From Chara braunii (Eukaryota > Streptophyta > Charophyceae > Charales > Characeae), in the NCBI GenBank assembly GCA_003427395.1, contig BFEA01000081.1, positions 1,815,369 through 1,839,324 of the forward strand: a DNA stretch of 23,956 nucleotides, in the 5' to 3' direction. Below the pieces are notes generated by a model. That model worked only from the letters and a program-made list of their open reading frames with translations. It ran no database searches and had not been told where the DNA came from. This document shows positions 7,787 through 18,250 of the stretch, in pieces (position 1 is the stretch's first letter; every line of letters begins with the position of its first letter). Position numbers and translations under genes: made by a program.

Positions 7787-10051
7787 ATGGCGTCGGGGGT
7801 AAACACACAGCCATCGCTTGTAGTACAAGAGAGGGGGAAGGAAGGAACAAAAGCGCCACGGCCCTCAGACACCCCAGAGCTGTGTGTAGAAAGACCTCGC
7901 AAAAAAGCACCAGAACAGGGGGTGGATTATGGACCAACGAAGGACAAGGAGCCACTCACGGGCCACCTAAAGCGAGGGGAGCATAACACGTCACTGGAAC
8001 AGGGAGAAGGTAACAGAACATGGAAAGACAGGCTGGTGGGTAGCGAGCCGCGAACCACAGTTCATACGGCCGCCTCAGCCAGCGTTAAAAAACCGCCCCC
8101 CCAACTTTTGCGTGCGCTTTCAGCCCCGACTCAATCGGATGCAAATAGATCAGCCGCCCTTGATTTCATTGCCCCACTTAAGAGTCATCTTATCCAACAA
8201 CTGTATGTCGAGCCTGAAAGGAAGTTTCAGGTCAAGGACGGATTCATATACCCTCACTCCATATTCCCCCCGCGGGCCAGAGCCACAAGAGACTTGATCT
8301 ACACGCAACGAGCTGTCCACTTTCGATTTCAGCCCATGCAGTCGGGAGTTGTGATTAATGACAGGGTCAAATGGATCACTGAGAGGCTGGCTATGATGAA
8401 ACCTGACAAACAACTGGTTCACGACCACTTCCTCATTGAAGTGGACAACCCAGAACGCATCACAGTGGTTGCCCTATATTCAACAGACAGACAACTCTTG
8501 CTCAGAACCACAACTCTGCAATTCAGGGGGAAACAGGTGCGGGTATCTCCCTGGTCCCCGGTCGATCCGCAATCCGCCGATGAACGAAGGGAGCACCTAA
8601 TGAAAACCAACTTCTGGGTTGAATTTAGATTTGCCCCCCTGTGTGTGCAAGGCGCGATCCTCACTGACCTCGATAACATAGCCAATGTCAAAGGTTTCAT
8701 AACAGATCTGCCCCAATTTCTGGGCAAAAGAGACGATACCTTGCTCATCGCTGTGGACTGGGATGAATCCTACCCCTTTCCCCTCAATGAAGAGTGGAGA
8801 TACTCTCTAGGGGGAAGAGAGTTCTTGGTCCCCGTCAGCCACACACAGGACCGCTGGTGTTATGCATGCAAGACAAGGGGTCACCTTTGTTCAGACGAGG
8901 GCTGTCCAACGACCAGAAACAACAAAAAGAAAGGCATCAAGGGCCTCGTCAATGTCGTCATCCCCCATCCGGACGACGAGGAAAAATGGTATCCGGAAAG
9001 GAAGGAACTACAAGGATGGCTCTTTAAAGCGTTCACCGACGGGCAGGCAGGGAAGTGGACATGGCAGGGCAAAGGCCAGCCGACGGCCTTTCCTTCCGGA
9101 GCGAGAATTGAGACAACCAAAGACTCAAAGCACACCGCTTTTTCTAAAGTGGCACCGGAATCCGGGGGTCGTGGAAAAAGAGGGAGGAATGTTGACTGCG
9201 GCATCGAAAAGAGCAAGGAAAAAATAACCACAAAGGGTCAGACTCAGGACACTACACCTGACAGAGATAAGCCAGAGTCCTCACATACACGTCGGTCTGA
9301 GTCCCATGCACCACAACCATCTCAGAACAACAAAGGACTGGCACCCTCCTCCCTGGTCTACAAACCCAAGCTAAAATCGGCGCCCATGGCTCCCCCCAAC
9401 AGTCGATCGTCTGAGGTCGGGCGAACGGACCACCAACATAGCCAGCTGAGGGATGGCAACAACATAGAACCCCGACAATCGCCACGGCCACGCCCCCCAC
9501 CACAGCCACAAATTGCACAAAACACACCATCTCAGGAAGACCGATCACGGCTTGTAGGAAAAGGAGCCCCTGCACAATTGCTACAGTCTCCGGCGTCTGA
9601 TGTTCAACTCGAACGATCGGCTAAAATAATCTCCAAAGAAACCCCGGTCCCAGGGCAGGTGGTCCTACAAGGAGCCCCCCCTCAATTGCAACAGCCTGCT
9701 GCGACAGATGTTCAGATCAGGCGATCGCCTAAGATAATCACAAAAAAAAACCCGGTCCCGGGGCAGATGGTCGGGGCACAGCAGGATCGGTCGAAGGGAC
9801 GACATGACAGTCCTGGCAAGACTTCACGTGACCTACAGAGGGAAAAGGGCACGGAGGCTGATGCAGCCAAACCGGGCCCGACTCAGGCAGTGGCCACTTG
9901 CACCGGGGAAACCCGGAAACCGATGATAACACAGATGCAAAACCTTGATTGTGACTCCCCATCCAGGGAGTTAGTAGGAGACATGCAATTGACCACACAC
10001 GTAGCGAACCGACCATGGGAGTCGGGAGAGAGGGCTTTGGCAATTGGATAG
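7787..10051 (+). CDS. LINE ORF1: gag-like RNA-binding protein with zinc knuckle
   Basis: This 754-codon frame starts at ATG 7787 (G at +4) and ends at TAG 10049-10051. Residues 1-120 are polar and probably disordered. About 120-350 form a globular region resembling the DUF4283-type gag domain of plant LINEs (FLIEVDNPERITVVALYS, then VRVSPWSPVDP and NFWVEFRFAPLCV). A zinc knuckle follows with C358, C361, H366 and C373; the last spacing is longer than the usual CX2CX4HX4C, and C368 is an alternative ligand. From about 400 on the protein is Pro/Gln/Ser/Arg-rich and includes a tandem 36-residue duplication (9563-9670 and 9671-9778). By analogy it would coat LINE RNA. It is the only large intact ORF of the element. 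The frame stays open after the TAG from 10052 to 10426, so that stop may itself be a CAG-to-TAG mutation. Confidence 0.8.
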   Translation: MASGVNTQPSLVVQERGKEGTKAPRPSDTPELCVERPRKKAPEQGVDYGPTKDKEPLTGHLKRGEHNTSLEQGEGNRTWKDRLVGSEPRTTVHTAASASVKKPPPQLLRALSAPTQSDANRSAALDFIAPLKSHLIQQLYVEPERKFQVKDGFIYPHSIFPPRARATRDLIYTQRAVHFRFQPMQSGVVINDRVKWITERLAMMKPDKQLVHDHFLIEVDNPERITVVALYSTDRQLLLRTTTLQFRGKQVRVSPWSPVDPQSADERREHLMKTNFWVEFRFAPLCVQGAILTDLDNIANVKGFITDLPQFLGKRDDTLLIAVDWDESYPFPLNEEWRYSLGGREFLVPVSHTQDRWCYACKTRGHLCSDEGCPTTRNNKKKGIKGLVNVVIPHPDDEEKWYPERKELQGWLFKAFTDGQAGKWTWQGKGQPTAFPSGARIETTKDSKHTAFSKVAPESGGRGKRGRNVDCGIEKSKEKITTKGQTQDTTPDRDKPESSHTRRSESHAPQPSQNNKGLAPSSLVYKPKLKSAPMAPPNSRSSEVGRTDHQHSQLRDGNNIEPRQSPRPRPPPQPQIAQNTPSQEDRSRLVGKGAPAQLLQSPASDVQLERSAKIISKETPVPGQVVLQGAPPQLQQPAATDVQIRRSPKIITKKNPVPGQMVGAQQDRSKGRHDSPGKTSRDLQREKGTEADAAKPGPTQAVATCTGETRKPMITQMQNLDCDSPSRELVGDMQLTTHVANRPWESGERALAIG
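9563..9778 (+). repeat. In-frame tandem duplication, 108-bp period, inside ORF1
   Basis: Two adjacent 108-bp units, each beginning GGAGCCCC, encode related 36-residue segments. Both contain GAPxQL, a DVQ block, a KII block and end in PVPGQ. The exact 36-codon period keeps the frame. The units have diverged, so the duplication is not recent. Confidence 0.9.
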
Positions 10052-11507
10052 GGGGATGATGCTAACAGAATGGATGTGAGAAATTCCAAAATCCTCAACC
10101 CCTACCAAATGTGGCTCAAAGCCAACTCCCTTCTCACCAAGATTAAAGGCGCAACATTCACCCATCCCCGGGGTGACTCAAAGGGAAAGATGAAATTGTC
10201 GGCTGCCTCTCCCCTCTGTGTCACAGACACCGCTCCCTGCAACACAGGCCCCATCAGGCCGCAAGGACCCAACAGCGTACCCCTCTCAGTCACAGCGGAT
10301 CCTTCCCGGTCACGACCATACCCGTGTGCAACTTCTGCCTTCACAACCCTCCTCCTCCTCCCTGCAGGAACCACATATGGAATCCAACGATGCGGGCCCG
10401 GCCGCAGTGTCACCCACTGCGATTAGCCTGAGGCTGTCACAATTGCAGCAGCAATCACAACTGCAATCACAATCGCAAGGGGGGCCGGGAACAAGACTGG
10501 AAGGCCAGAAGGAGGATGGGGGCGAGGAACAGGAACTGTCTCCACCGCGAGACAGAATACCCTGCCCTCACGAGAGAGGGCTGCAGACCACTGGACTCAA
10601 GGATGTGGTCTCCGAGCTCACCGGTGAGCGAAAGTTCCTTTTGCTCGCCTCCCCAGCTAAAGTCAAGCAACAGATTCGCCCCCGCCCCCCGGAAGATGAG
10701 GGGTCCATGCCGTATGAAGGGACCTTGGATCACCTGCACACCGGGGACCGACAACTGATGTCGGGGAAGGGAGAACAAACAACAGGAACGTGAATTGGGT
10801 GGTGAAGTAAAGATTGACCAACAGGCGGCGGCGGGACAGCGGCAGCAGTCCCCCTTGGAGAGGGAACAGAACCGGCCACCGAAGCTGCCAAACCCGGAGT
10901 CTAGGCAAGACCGTCCCCCTGAAATCATGCAGGACAGCCCGCTTGGGAAAACTCCCATGTCCCAGCAGCAGCACCATGGCGACTCACCTTCCCAATTGGT
11001 CACACCACAACTGGACCCCCTCACACAACATCAGGCACACCAGCCGCACGACCAANAACAACAACAACATGTGGAGATGCGACAGCNGTTCCCCACGCAC
11101 TCACAACACCAACAGGAGGCCTGCCAGCACCAGCAACAGGGACACACGCAGCAGCAGCAGCTACACTCCTGCCCGCAGCAACAGGAAGACCAACAACAAC
11201 CGTTGTTGGCCCAACAACAACAGCAGATGCAGCAGCATCTGCAGATGCAACAGTTGCAGCAGATACAACAGACGCAGCCGCAAACACAAACGCAAATGCA
11301 GGTCCACCAACAGCAGCAGCAGCAGCAGCTGCATACCTGCCCGCAGCAACAGGAAACCCAACAACAAGTGTTGTTGGACCAAAAGCAACAGCAGGTGCAA
11401 CACCAACTGCAGATATAGTAGTTGCAGCAGCAACAGCAGATAACAGCCGCCGACACAAATGCAAATGCAGGTCCAGCAATAGCAGCAACAACAATTCATA
11501 CAACAGA
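10052..11507 (+). pseudogene. LINE middle region, part 1: ORF1 continuation and glutamine-rich tract (broken)
   Basis: After the ORF1 TAG the same frame reads on to 10424 with coding-like sequence (NPYQMWLKANSLLTKIKG). Around 10260-10400 coding character moves to frame 3 (10218-10793), where Gln-rich sequence begins (QLQQQSQLQSQSQ). A 26-base deletion relative to the inverted copy, right after CTGATG at about 10761, throws the frame into frame 1 (10795-11418), the main polyglutamine stretch. Two TAG codons at 11416 and 11419 stand where the inverted copy has CAG CAG, and one extra base near 11440 shifts into frame 2. Polyglutamine coding then continues to about 11680. The original product was probably one long Gln/His-rich protein, possibly fused to ORF1. 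Function unknown; low-complexity Gln tracts often mediate self-association. Confidence 0.6.
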
Positions 11508-13153
11508 ATGACTGTGAAGAGCATCTCCGACTGCTCCTCCAAGCACAGCTGGCGCAATATCAACACCAACAGCACCAGGACAGGCTGTCACAGCAACAGC
11601 TCCTGCTCCAACACCTGCACTTGCAATGGCAGCATCAACTCTGCTGCCAACAGCAACAAGTCCTGCAGCAGCATCCAACTCCAAATGTGTTGGCAGCAAG
11701 AGGTCGAAAGGCAAAAAGCACAGGAACAACAGATGCAGGCGATGCCGGATCATTCAGCCATTACTCTTTCGAACCGGTACGCCGACAGCCAGACACTTCA
11801 GGACATGGACACATCTGCCCCCCCATCCAACCTGCCACAGTCCACTCAACAGCAAGCCCCACCTGTGGATATGGAGGTGGAACCGGTCCCCCCACAGTCG
11901 ACATCACCGGAAGAGACCGACCAGCCGCCCCTGGCGGCTAACGAGGAGGTCCAACAGAAACTTGCATTCCTTACAGAATGGACCCTCACCAAGATCATTT
12001 CTATGTCAGATGACAGGCCGACTGACAAAATGAACAACAGATTTTGGGGAGAGGCCAAAAGAGTACTGATGTTCAGCCCTAGAGTCCTGGCCACGGTCGA
12101 CAAGTACCAGACAGTCTCAGCAATTGACTGGATGGATGTGGGAGCCGCAATCGTGCTGGTGGTCAATGATTTCCTTGACAAAATCGAAAACTATGCCAAG
12201 GCCTGATTTTGAGAGAAATCAGACGATGTCTCTCGATCACTCCCGGAGGATACCGGGGAGGCATTCCTCCATGAGGGTCTTGCCTGGCCCAAAGTACTAG
12301 TGCATGAACTCTGCACCACGCTGCACACCGTCCCGGAACAAGCTGGGAAAGCTGGCCACCAACAACCAACAATGGATCTGGCTGTGACCCCCCCAAGCTC
12401 CCAAGCCCATCACGCCACACCTCATATTGCACGCAATCCGGTCAGGTTATTGGAAACTCAACCTGCCCAAGCCCCAGCTGGTCCCCCCGCGGCCCGATGC
12501 AAGAAGACACTGGTTGTTCATGATGATGATGACGCAGACGAAAATCTGCTACAGCCTTATGTGGTTCGAATATTGGACGCTCCCCCGAAAAAGATGCGAG
12601 AGGTGGTGAGGCTACAAGAGGATGACAGCTCCCCGATGGTGATGCCCCCGGGGGTGGTCATCTTCCCCATCAAAAGGGAGAAGAAGGGAGGCCAATGGCT
12701 GCTGCGCCTTGGCCCTCCAGTGGACACCGTCCACCACTCTCAACAGCCGAGGACTGCACCAATGATGACAAACCTGGCGATTGAAGGTTGGAGGGGAAAC
12801 CCATCGACGACCGTAATCCTCAAGCGTCTGAAATATTGGGTTAGGGAGACTAACATATCTGAGGTGTTGGGGGTGGTCCTTCCTCACACACACACACATT
12901 CCCGAAGGGCATAATCCCAGTTCTGCTATTGCTGGATCCCAAAAGTGGGACCGACAAAACAGGCACGGGCTTCAGGTGGTTCAGCCACCATCAACTAATG
13001 GACCTCCCCACAACAAGATTCGTAACCAACTATGCCTGGACAGCGAGTAGAGTCCTGATCTTTATGCAGACATTCCTGGAAGATAACACCCTTGAAGAAC
13101 ACAATCAGTGGGATGACCCGCCGGTTGTGCTCCCCATCAAGGTCGTGTCCTGA
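11508..13153 (+). pseudogene. LINE middle region, part 2: end of Gln-rich tract and a non-repetitive domain (broken)
   Basis: Frame 3 carries coding-like sequence from about 11685 (CWQQEVERQKAQEQQ) through an acidic linker to a globular-looking stretch (FLTEWTLTKIISMSDDR, then a hydrophobic helix AAIVLVVNDFLDKIENY). Two TGA codons at 12204 and 12210 interrupt it. The same frame then continues through LHEGLAWPKVLVHELCTTL to 12914. A frame change inside a (CA)n run at 12884-12898 moves coding to frame 2, which reads IIPVLLLLDPKSG and RFVTNYAWTASRVLIFMQTF before a stop at 13151-13153. I recognise no family. Placed between gag and endonuclease, it may be an additional ORF1 domain or a separate ORF of this LINE lineage. 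Confidence 0.5.
12884..12898. repeat. (CA)n run coinciding with a frame change
   Basis: CACACACACACACA within the decayed middle region. Upstream coding character is in frame 3, downstream in frame 2, so slippage in this run is the likely cause of the frameshift. Confidence 0.7.
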
Positions 13154-13346
13154 AGATCTCGTCCGGTGACTGTAAAAGTAATGACAAAATGATGATCCCA
13201 CCCCTACCAAGCAGTGTGGCGACAAATAGCAATATACAGCTCGATATTGGGACCCACCAAACAGTGGCCCGGGCACAGGGGCAGCCTCATGACTCTTCAC
13301 GTTTAACCACCCCCCGTCCGCCACCCCCCCGATCATCACCCCTCCA
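13154..13346 (+). other. Spacer before the endonuclease frame
   Basis: Proline-coding C-rich sequence between the middle region and the ATG at 13347. Two frames are open here and the true start of ORF2 could lie slightly upstream. Confidence 0.35.
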
Positions 13347-14381
13347 ATGTCCACCGCTCCCCAGGTTTTCCCTAGAGCCAAGAGGCCGCCCGAATGGACT
13401 ACCAAACTGGCCCGGGCAGACATAGACATTCGCTCCCATAACGTCAATGGACTTATACAAGCATCACTAGAAAAAAAGGAGGCGATTTTCAATATGATCA
13501 AACCCACGACAACTGGGTCATGGCCAGATGCAGTTTGTCTACAAGAAACACACCTGCAAGACACCCCATCGCACAACGCAAAAGGGAAATCCATATGGCC
13601 ATATGTTTCCTTTTCGACGCCAGCAAGGAACAGGGCATCTGCAGGGGCGGCGATCTGGCTTTCCCCGTCTTCTAGACTGAAGCCGGTTAGTATGGACATT
13701 GATGATCAGCACGGGAGATGGATCTGCCTTAAAGTGACCTTCGAAGAAGAGGAATTATACCTGACCAATGTCTATGCACCGAACGACCCCGCCGGTAGGG
13801 TAGAATTTTGGGCTTCTCTACATAACAGTTTACCGGACGACGCCCCCCACATCATAGTGGGGGACTTTAACACCATTGTCGACCCGACCATGGATCGTAG
13901 GTCCCCCTCCCACACACAAGGCCAAGGGGACCTGCAGCAGACCGAAGTGGGACTGGATGTGATGATGCTAAGGCAATTCATGGCGGACAGAGAGCTTGTA
14001 GACATGTACAGACAACTGCACCCCTCCCAACGTGCCTATACTTGCATGTCCTCTAGAGGTGAACGAGGTTTGGCCAACTCTCGCATAGACCTTACATTGG
14101 TGTCAAAGGACATGGTCGGCCTGTTACAACAACATAAATAACAAATCAGCCCGTGCAAGTCCTTTGACCATCGCATGATCACACTCGGCTTATCCTGGCA
14201 TAACCACATCCAAAGGGGTCCGGGCTTCTTCAAACTGAACACCTCCTTGCTTTCCCTCTCAAAATTTAAAGAGACCATTACTTCATTCAGGGAATACTGG
14301 CAAACCCGGAGACTGGTATCAGGGGATAGAGTGAAATGGTTCAATGATGGTGTGGCACAGATGAGAGAGGGAAGCCAAAAG
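13347..14381 (+). pseudogene. LINE ORF2, N-terminal part: APE-type endonuclease
   Basis: The frame from ATG 13347 encodes an exonuclease-endonuclease-phosphatase fold that would nick target DNA to prime reverse transcription. Motifs in order: HNVNGL (N34), CLQETHL with catalytic E67, NVYAPND (141-147), GDFN (D173, N175) and SRID (D248). An in-frame TAA at 14139-14141 then breaks the frame before the last catalytic pair, Asp-His at 14166-14171 (the family SDH motif, here FDH). After that, RGPGFFKLN, a linker typical of LINE ORF2, leads toward the RT. A single-base slip in the AAAA run at about 14377-14380 shifts coding from frame 3 to frame 1, where ORF2 continues. Neither a complete endonuclease nor an endonuclease-RT fusion can be made from this copy. 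Confidence 0.85.
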
Positions 14382-17300
14382 GTTCTCTATCCAACACGCC
14401 AGAGACCGCAAGGCTCTCCTTGAAAAACAAATGAAAGACCTGGAAGATTGGGACGCCCAACTTATGGACGATCCGCAACATGGCGCCACATTTGACAGAC
14501 TCCAGGAAGCCAAAGACCACCTCCAATCCTATATTGAAGAATAAGCACAAGCATGGAGGATATTAGCCAGGATAAAACGAACACACACGGAGGGCACTAT
14601 GGCGAAAAACTTTTTTAATAAAGCGAAATCCCGAGCAAGAGCCAACACAGTCCCTGTGCTCAGACATCCTCTCGATGCTGCAGCACAACCAACAAACAAT
14701 GCTTATACCATAACAGATTATGCGGCCCAATATTACTGGAACCCTTTCACTTCTCAGACACCGAATAAGCCCACTGAGGGCGTGCATCAGACCAGGAATG
14801 AACTGTTAGCTGCAGTCCATGCTCACCTTACAGACTCTCAAAGGAATGACCTAGACGCCCCCCTCGCTCAACAAGAGATCTGGGAGGCCCTGAAAGACAT
14901 GGAAGATGAAAAGACCCCGGGTATCGATTCGTTCCCAAAAGAATTCTGGACTCGATTCTGGGACCTTCTTAAGGACGACCTCATGGATTATATCCTGGCG
15001 GTCCAGAAAGAAGGTATCTTTGGGGGCATGATGGGACAAGGAGTCACCACACTCCTCTACAAAAAGGGTGACAAGGAAGATATTAGAAATTACAGACCTA
15101 TAACCCTCCTTCCGGTCCCGTACAAGATGGTGGCAAAGGCATTGACTAAAAGACTGCTGCCCTATATGAATGTGCTAATTCACCCTGACCAGTTGGGCTT
15201 CATGCCTAATCGTAATATCCAGGATAATGTCTTGTTGGTCAATGAGACCATCAAGTACGCCAACCAACGAAAGGTCCAAGCGACCATCATTTTCATTGAT
15301 TTTGAGAAAGCCTACGACCATGTCGATTGGGACTTTCTGGACATGTGTTTGGGGAAGATGAATTTCGGGTCAGCCTTTTGCCATTGGGCTCAAATTTTTC
15401 ATAGGACAGCCACCACGAATGTTATGCTTAATGGCCACCTGTCACCACCAATACACCTCCAAAGATCGGTCAGGCAGGGTGACCCCATCGCACCCCTGTT
15501 GTTTGTGATTGTGATGGAATCACTGACCTCCTACATTAGAGCCCACCCTAACATCAGCAGAGTGCCTATCCCGGAAATCCCGGTCCACCTTATCCCGGTG
15601 ACATCGCTGTTTGCGGACGATCTCACTATCCTCATCAAAGCAGATGAGGACAGTGTGCGTGCCCTCTCTCACACCATACACCTCTTCTCGCTGGCAGCAG
15701 ATATGAAAGTCAACTGGGGGGCAAAAACCGAAGGATGGTGGCTCCACCCTCAAGGAGACCCCCCGCCGCAAGAACCGTCGGTGGCCTAGGCACGAAAGGA
15801 AGATGCCATCAGAATATTAGGGGTGAGGCTAACAGCACTAGGTCCCCCACAAGACCATGGGGATGCGCTGCTCAACCTCGCAATAGGCCGGTTGGCAAGA
15901 TGGGATGGGCTACATACTTCATTAGTGGGCAGGGCATTGGCAATAAACAATGCGGTCTTGGCAGCTATCTGGTATAAACTAGCGGTCTGACCACTTAAAA
16001 GACAACAGTATGTCAGACTCGGAAAAGCATTAACCACATATCTCTAGAAAAATAGTGCCAAAACAGAAGGCTGTATATTGAGGGTAAGCTGGGATGTTCT
16101 TACGCAGCCAAGAACCATGGGAGGTCTGGGAATCCTGGACCCCGAGAGAGAAAGTGAAGCACTGATTTTCAAAGTTGTTGTCAGACTATTGATAGGCAAC
16201 GATGTCCCCTGTTCCCAACTAGCCTGTCTTCAGATTGCCTCTTTGGCACCGGAAGCACTGACAAGTAACAGGGTACACCCCTTCCAATGGCTGACCAATG
16301 CTGATTGGACCCTGCCCTCCCCCCCACAACAACTGCAGTTGACCGGCCCGAGGCAAGCGATGAGAGCGGATATCCCCCTGGACCCCCTGTGGCCATATAT
16401 GATCAAGCTGTGGAGAAGGCGAGGGCCGAAGCAAGAACAACCCCCGAATAGATGGCAGGACATTTGGAGGCAACCTCTGTTCGGTAATCCCCGTGTACTG
16501 GACGAAAATGGCAACCCCTTCAGTCTCAAAAACAACTCGTCGTGGCTCACTTGGGCGAGAAGGGGAATATATACAATTGGGGACTTGTGGGACCCGCACG
16601 CAAACGACTGGGCAACAACCGAACAACTGCAACGCAAGCTTAAGCATGCCAAGAACGTGGGGGACAAAAAGGACATGCTGAAGGAGGCCCTCCCCCTTGC
16701 CTGACGTCTTACAATCCAAAATGGCCCCGATGTCAGGGACGACGATTGGACTGTCAAATTTGCAGACTTGCCCCATCCGCTTACAGTATATAGAGTTTGC
16801 AGTAATGATAATGGCCAATGTGCGCTGCAAGCATACGACCTTCTAAGCCCTGGGGTCAGATTCTCGAAACTCACAAGGAATGCCAACCTTGACGGGACCG
16901 AAAACTGGGGGGGGCTGATGCATGTACGTGTCTTGGGGGATCCGCAAGACGGACTTTTTGTGTTCGAACCTGCAACCCCGGTAGCTAAACTCCCCTTTGA
17001 CCCGGCCGAATGGGAATGGCCTGGCCCAAAACCCATGCGTATCTGGGACTACACAGTCAAAGGAGGATACAGGGCCTCAAGGACTGACCCAGAGATTGGG
17101 CAAACGCTGTCTGCTAGATGGGCGCGTGACTCTCCCTTAGACCCGCTTACGGCCAAGTACACCAAAATTATGCCCACGAATCTGCAAGCCCTGCAATGGC
17201 AAATTATCCACCGGTGCTTGCCCACTCCCGATTGGCTGGTGTCTCGTACCGACCTGGAACAAAAAGGGTTGCTGTCGCCGTTATGTGCCTACTGTGGCAG

Positions 17301-17865
17301 AGCAACGCCGCCAGCCAGGGCCACTTTAGAGCATTGTTTACTGGCCTGTCCCATGGTCACTCAACTGTGGCAGTGATGGGATGCGGCCTTTCAATTTCTC
17401 ACGGGTGAGCATATCCCATGGTACCTGGGCCTACTGTTGCTGGGTAAAAAACAGCACCTAATGAACCGCTGGTCCCCGTATGCAACTAACCTTTTCGATT
17501 ACACGAGACTGCAAGTGCTCATGCTAGCCTGGAGAGCCAGGTGCTCGTTTGAAAGGAGGGACTACCAATTCGGTTTGCAGCAAGCTCAACAAGCTTTGGA
17601 GGACATTATCAGGTCCCGCACGCAAGATGCGTGGAAGACGTTCATCCGAGACTATAGAGAGGAGAAGGACCCTGATGTTCGGGAAACGTTAAAGTCGGCT
17701 TTCTGTCTGCTGTGGCAGGATCCGCACCAAACATTCTCCGAACTTGACAGTGAGCTCAATATCCACTGGAAGCAGTGGAGGGCCACAGAGCCATTGTGGC
17801 ATAGGAGACCCTTTCACTGGTTCCAAGTTCCATTCTTACAACCTAACTTCGTGCTGCTGACATAA
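14382..17865 (+). pseudogene. LINE ORF2, C-terminal part: reverse transcriptase and zf-RVT
   Basis: Frame 1 holds the whole C-terminal ORF2 without further frameshifts, cut by stops at 14542 (TAA), 15787 (TAG), 15988 (TGA), 16045 (TAG), 16702 (TGA) and 17374 (TGA), and ending at TAA 17863-17865. The longest intact piece, 14599-15789 (396 codons), is the RT core: KTPGIDSFPKEFW, the NYRPITLLPVPYKM block, motif A in FIDFEKAYD (Asp at 15298), motif B RQGDPIAPLLF (from 15472) and catalytic FADD (15610-15621). The RT thumb-side region follows. Near the end lies the zf-RVT finger with Cys at 17284 and 17293, His at 17332, and Cys at 17335 and 17347 (CX2C, HC, C pattern), a hallmark of plant non-LTR RTs. 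The catalytic Asp residues are intact but the protein cannot be made whole. Confidence 0.9.
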
Positions 17866-18250
17866 TGAGGCTCCACAGGGGCCCAAAGGACACGCCCTGT
17901 GATTGTGGCCCAGTCCCCACCCTGTCCTTTCTCACCCACCTCTTCCCCCTCCTCTCCCCTCCCTATCCTTCTTCCGCCCCTGTTGCCCTGTACCCCCCAC
18001 CCCTTCCCCCTTCCCGTCCCTGTTCCTCTAACAGTCCCAACCGACGTGGGACCAAGCACTGGAGCGACTGGAAACGACAAAAGCGGCACCGATGGACACC
18101 CAAGATGCGGAACCATGAGAGAGAGACATTGACAGTTCCTAATGTCTGGACAGGCGGTTCTGCAGCAAGGACACCCTGGGGAGGGGAGTGCTGCATTCCG
18201 CAATGCGTAGCCACGGCCTACCCCACCCTGGGTATATATCCAAAGACGAA
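17866..18250 (+). other. Probable LINE 3' untranslated region
   Basis: Begins right after the ORF2 stop. A C/T-rich stretch (about 17915-18040) is followed by mixed sequence. No poly(A), hairpin tail or target-site duplication is evident, so the true element end is not fixed. Confidence 0.4.

Larger units (their letters stand above)
6839..18250 (+). mobile_element. Large plant-type LINE (non-LTR retrotransposon), decayed
   Basis: In order the element carries a 5' region with repeated unit, a gag-like ORF1 with zinc knuckle (7787-10051), a polyglutamine-containing middle region (10052-13153), and ORF2 with APE-type endonuclease, reverse transcriptase and zf-RVT finger (13347-17865). A C/T-rich 3' region follows. 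Non-LTR retrotransposons move by endonuclease nicking and target-primed reverse transcription. At about 11 kb it is much longer than common LINEs (roughly 4-8 kb); the extra length is mostly the middle region. Stops and frameshifts outside ORF1 make it non-autonomous. The 5' limit is set by the junction with the inverted fragment. The 3' limit is approximate because no poly(A) or target-site duplication was found near 18250. Confidence 0.8.
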
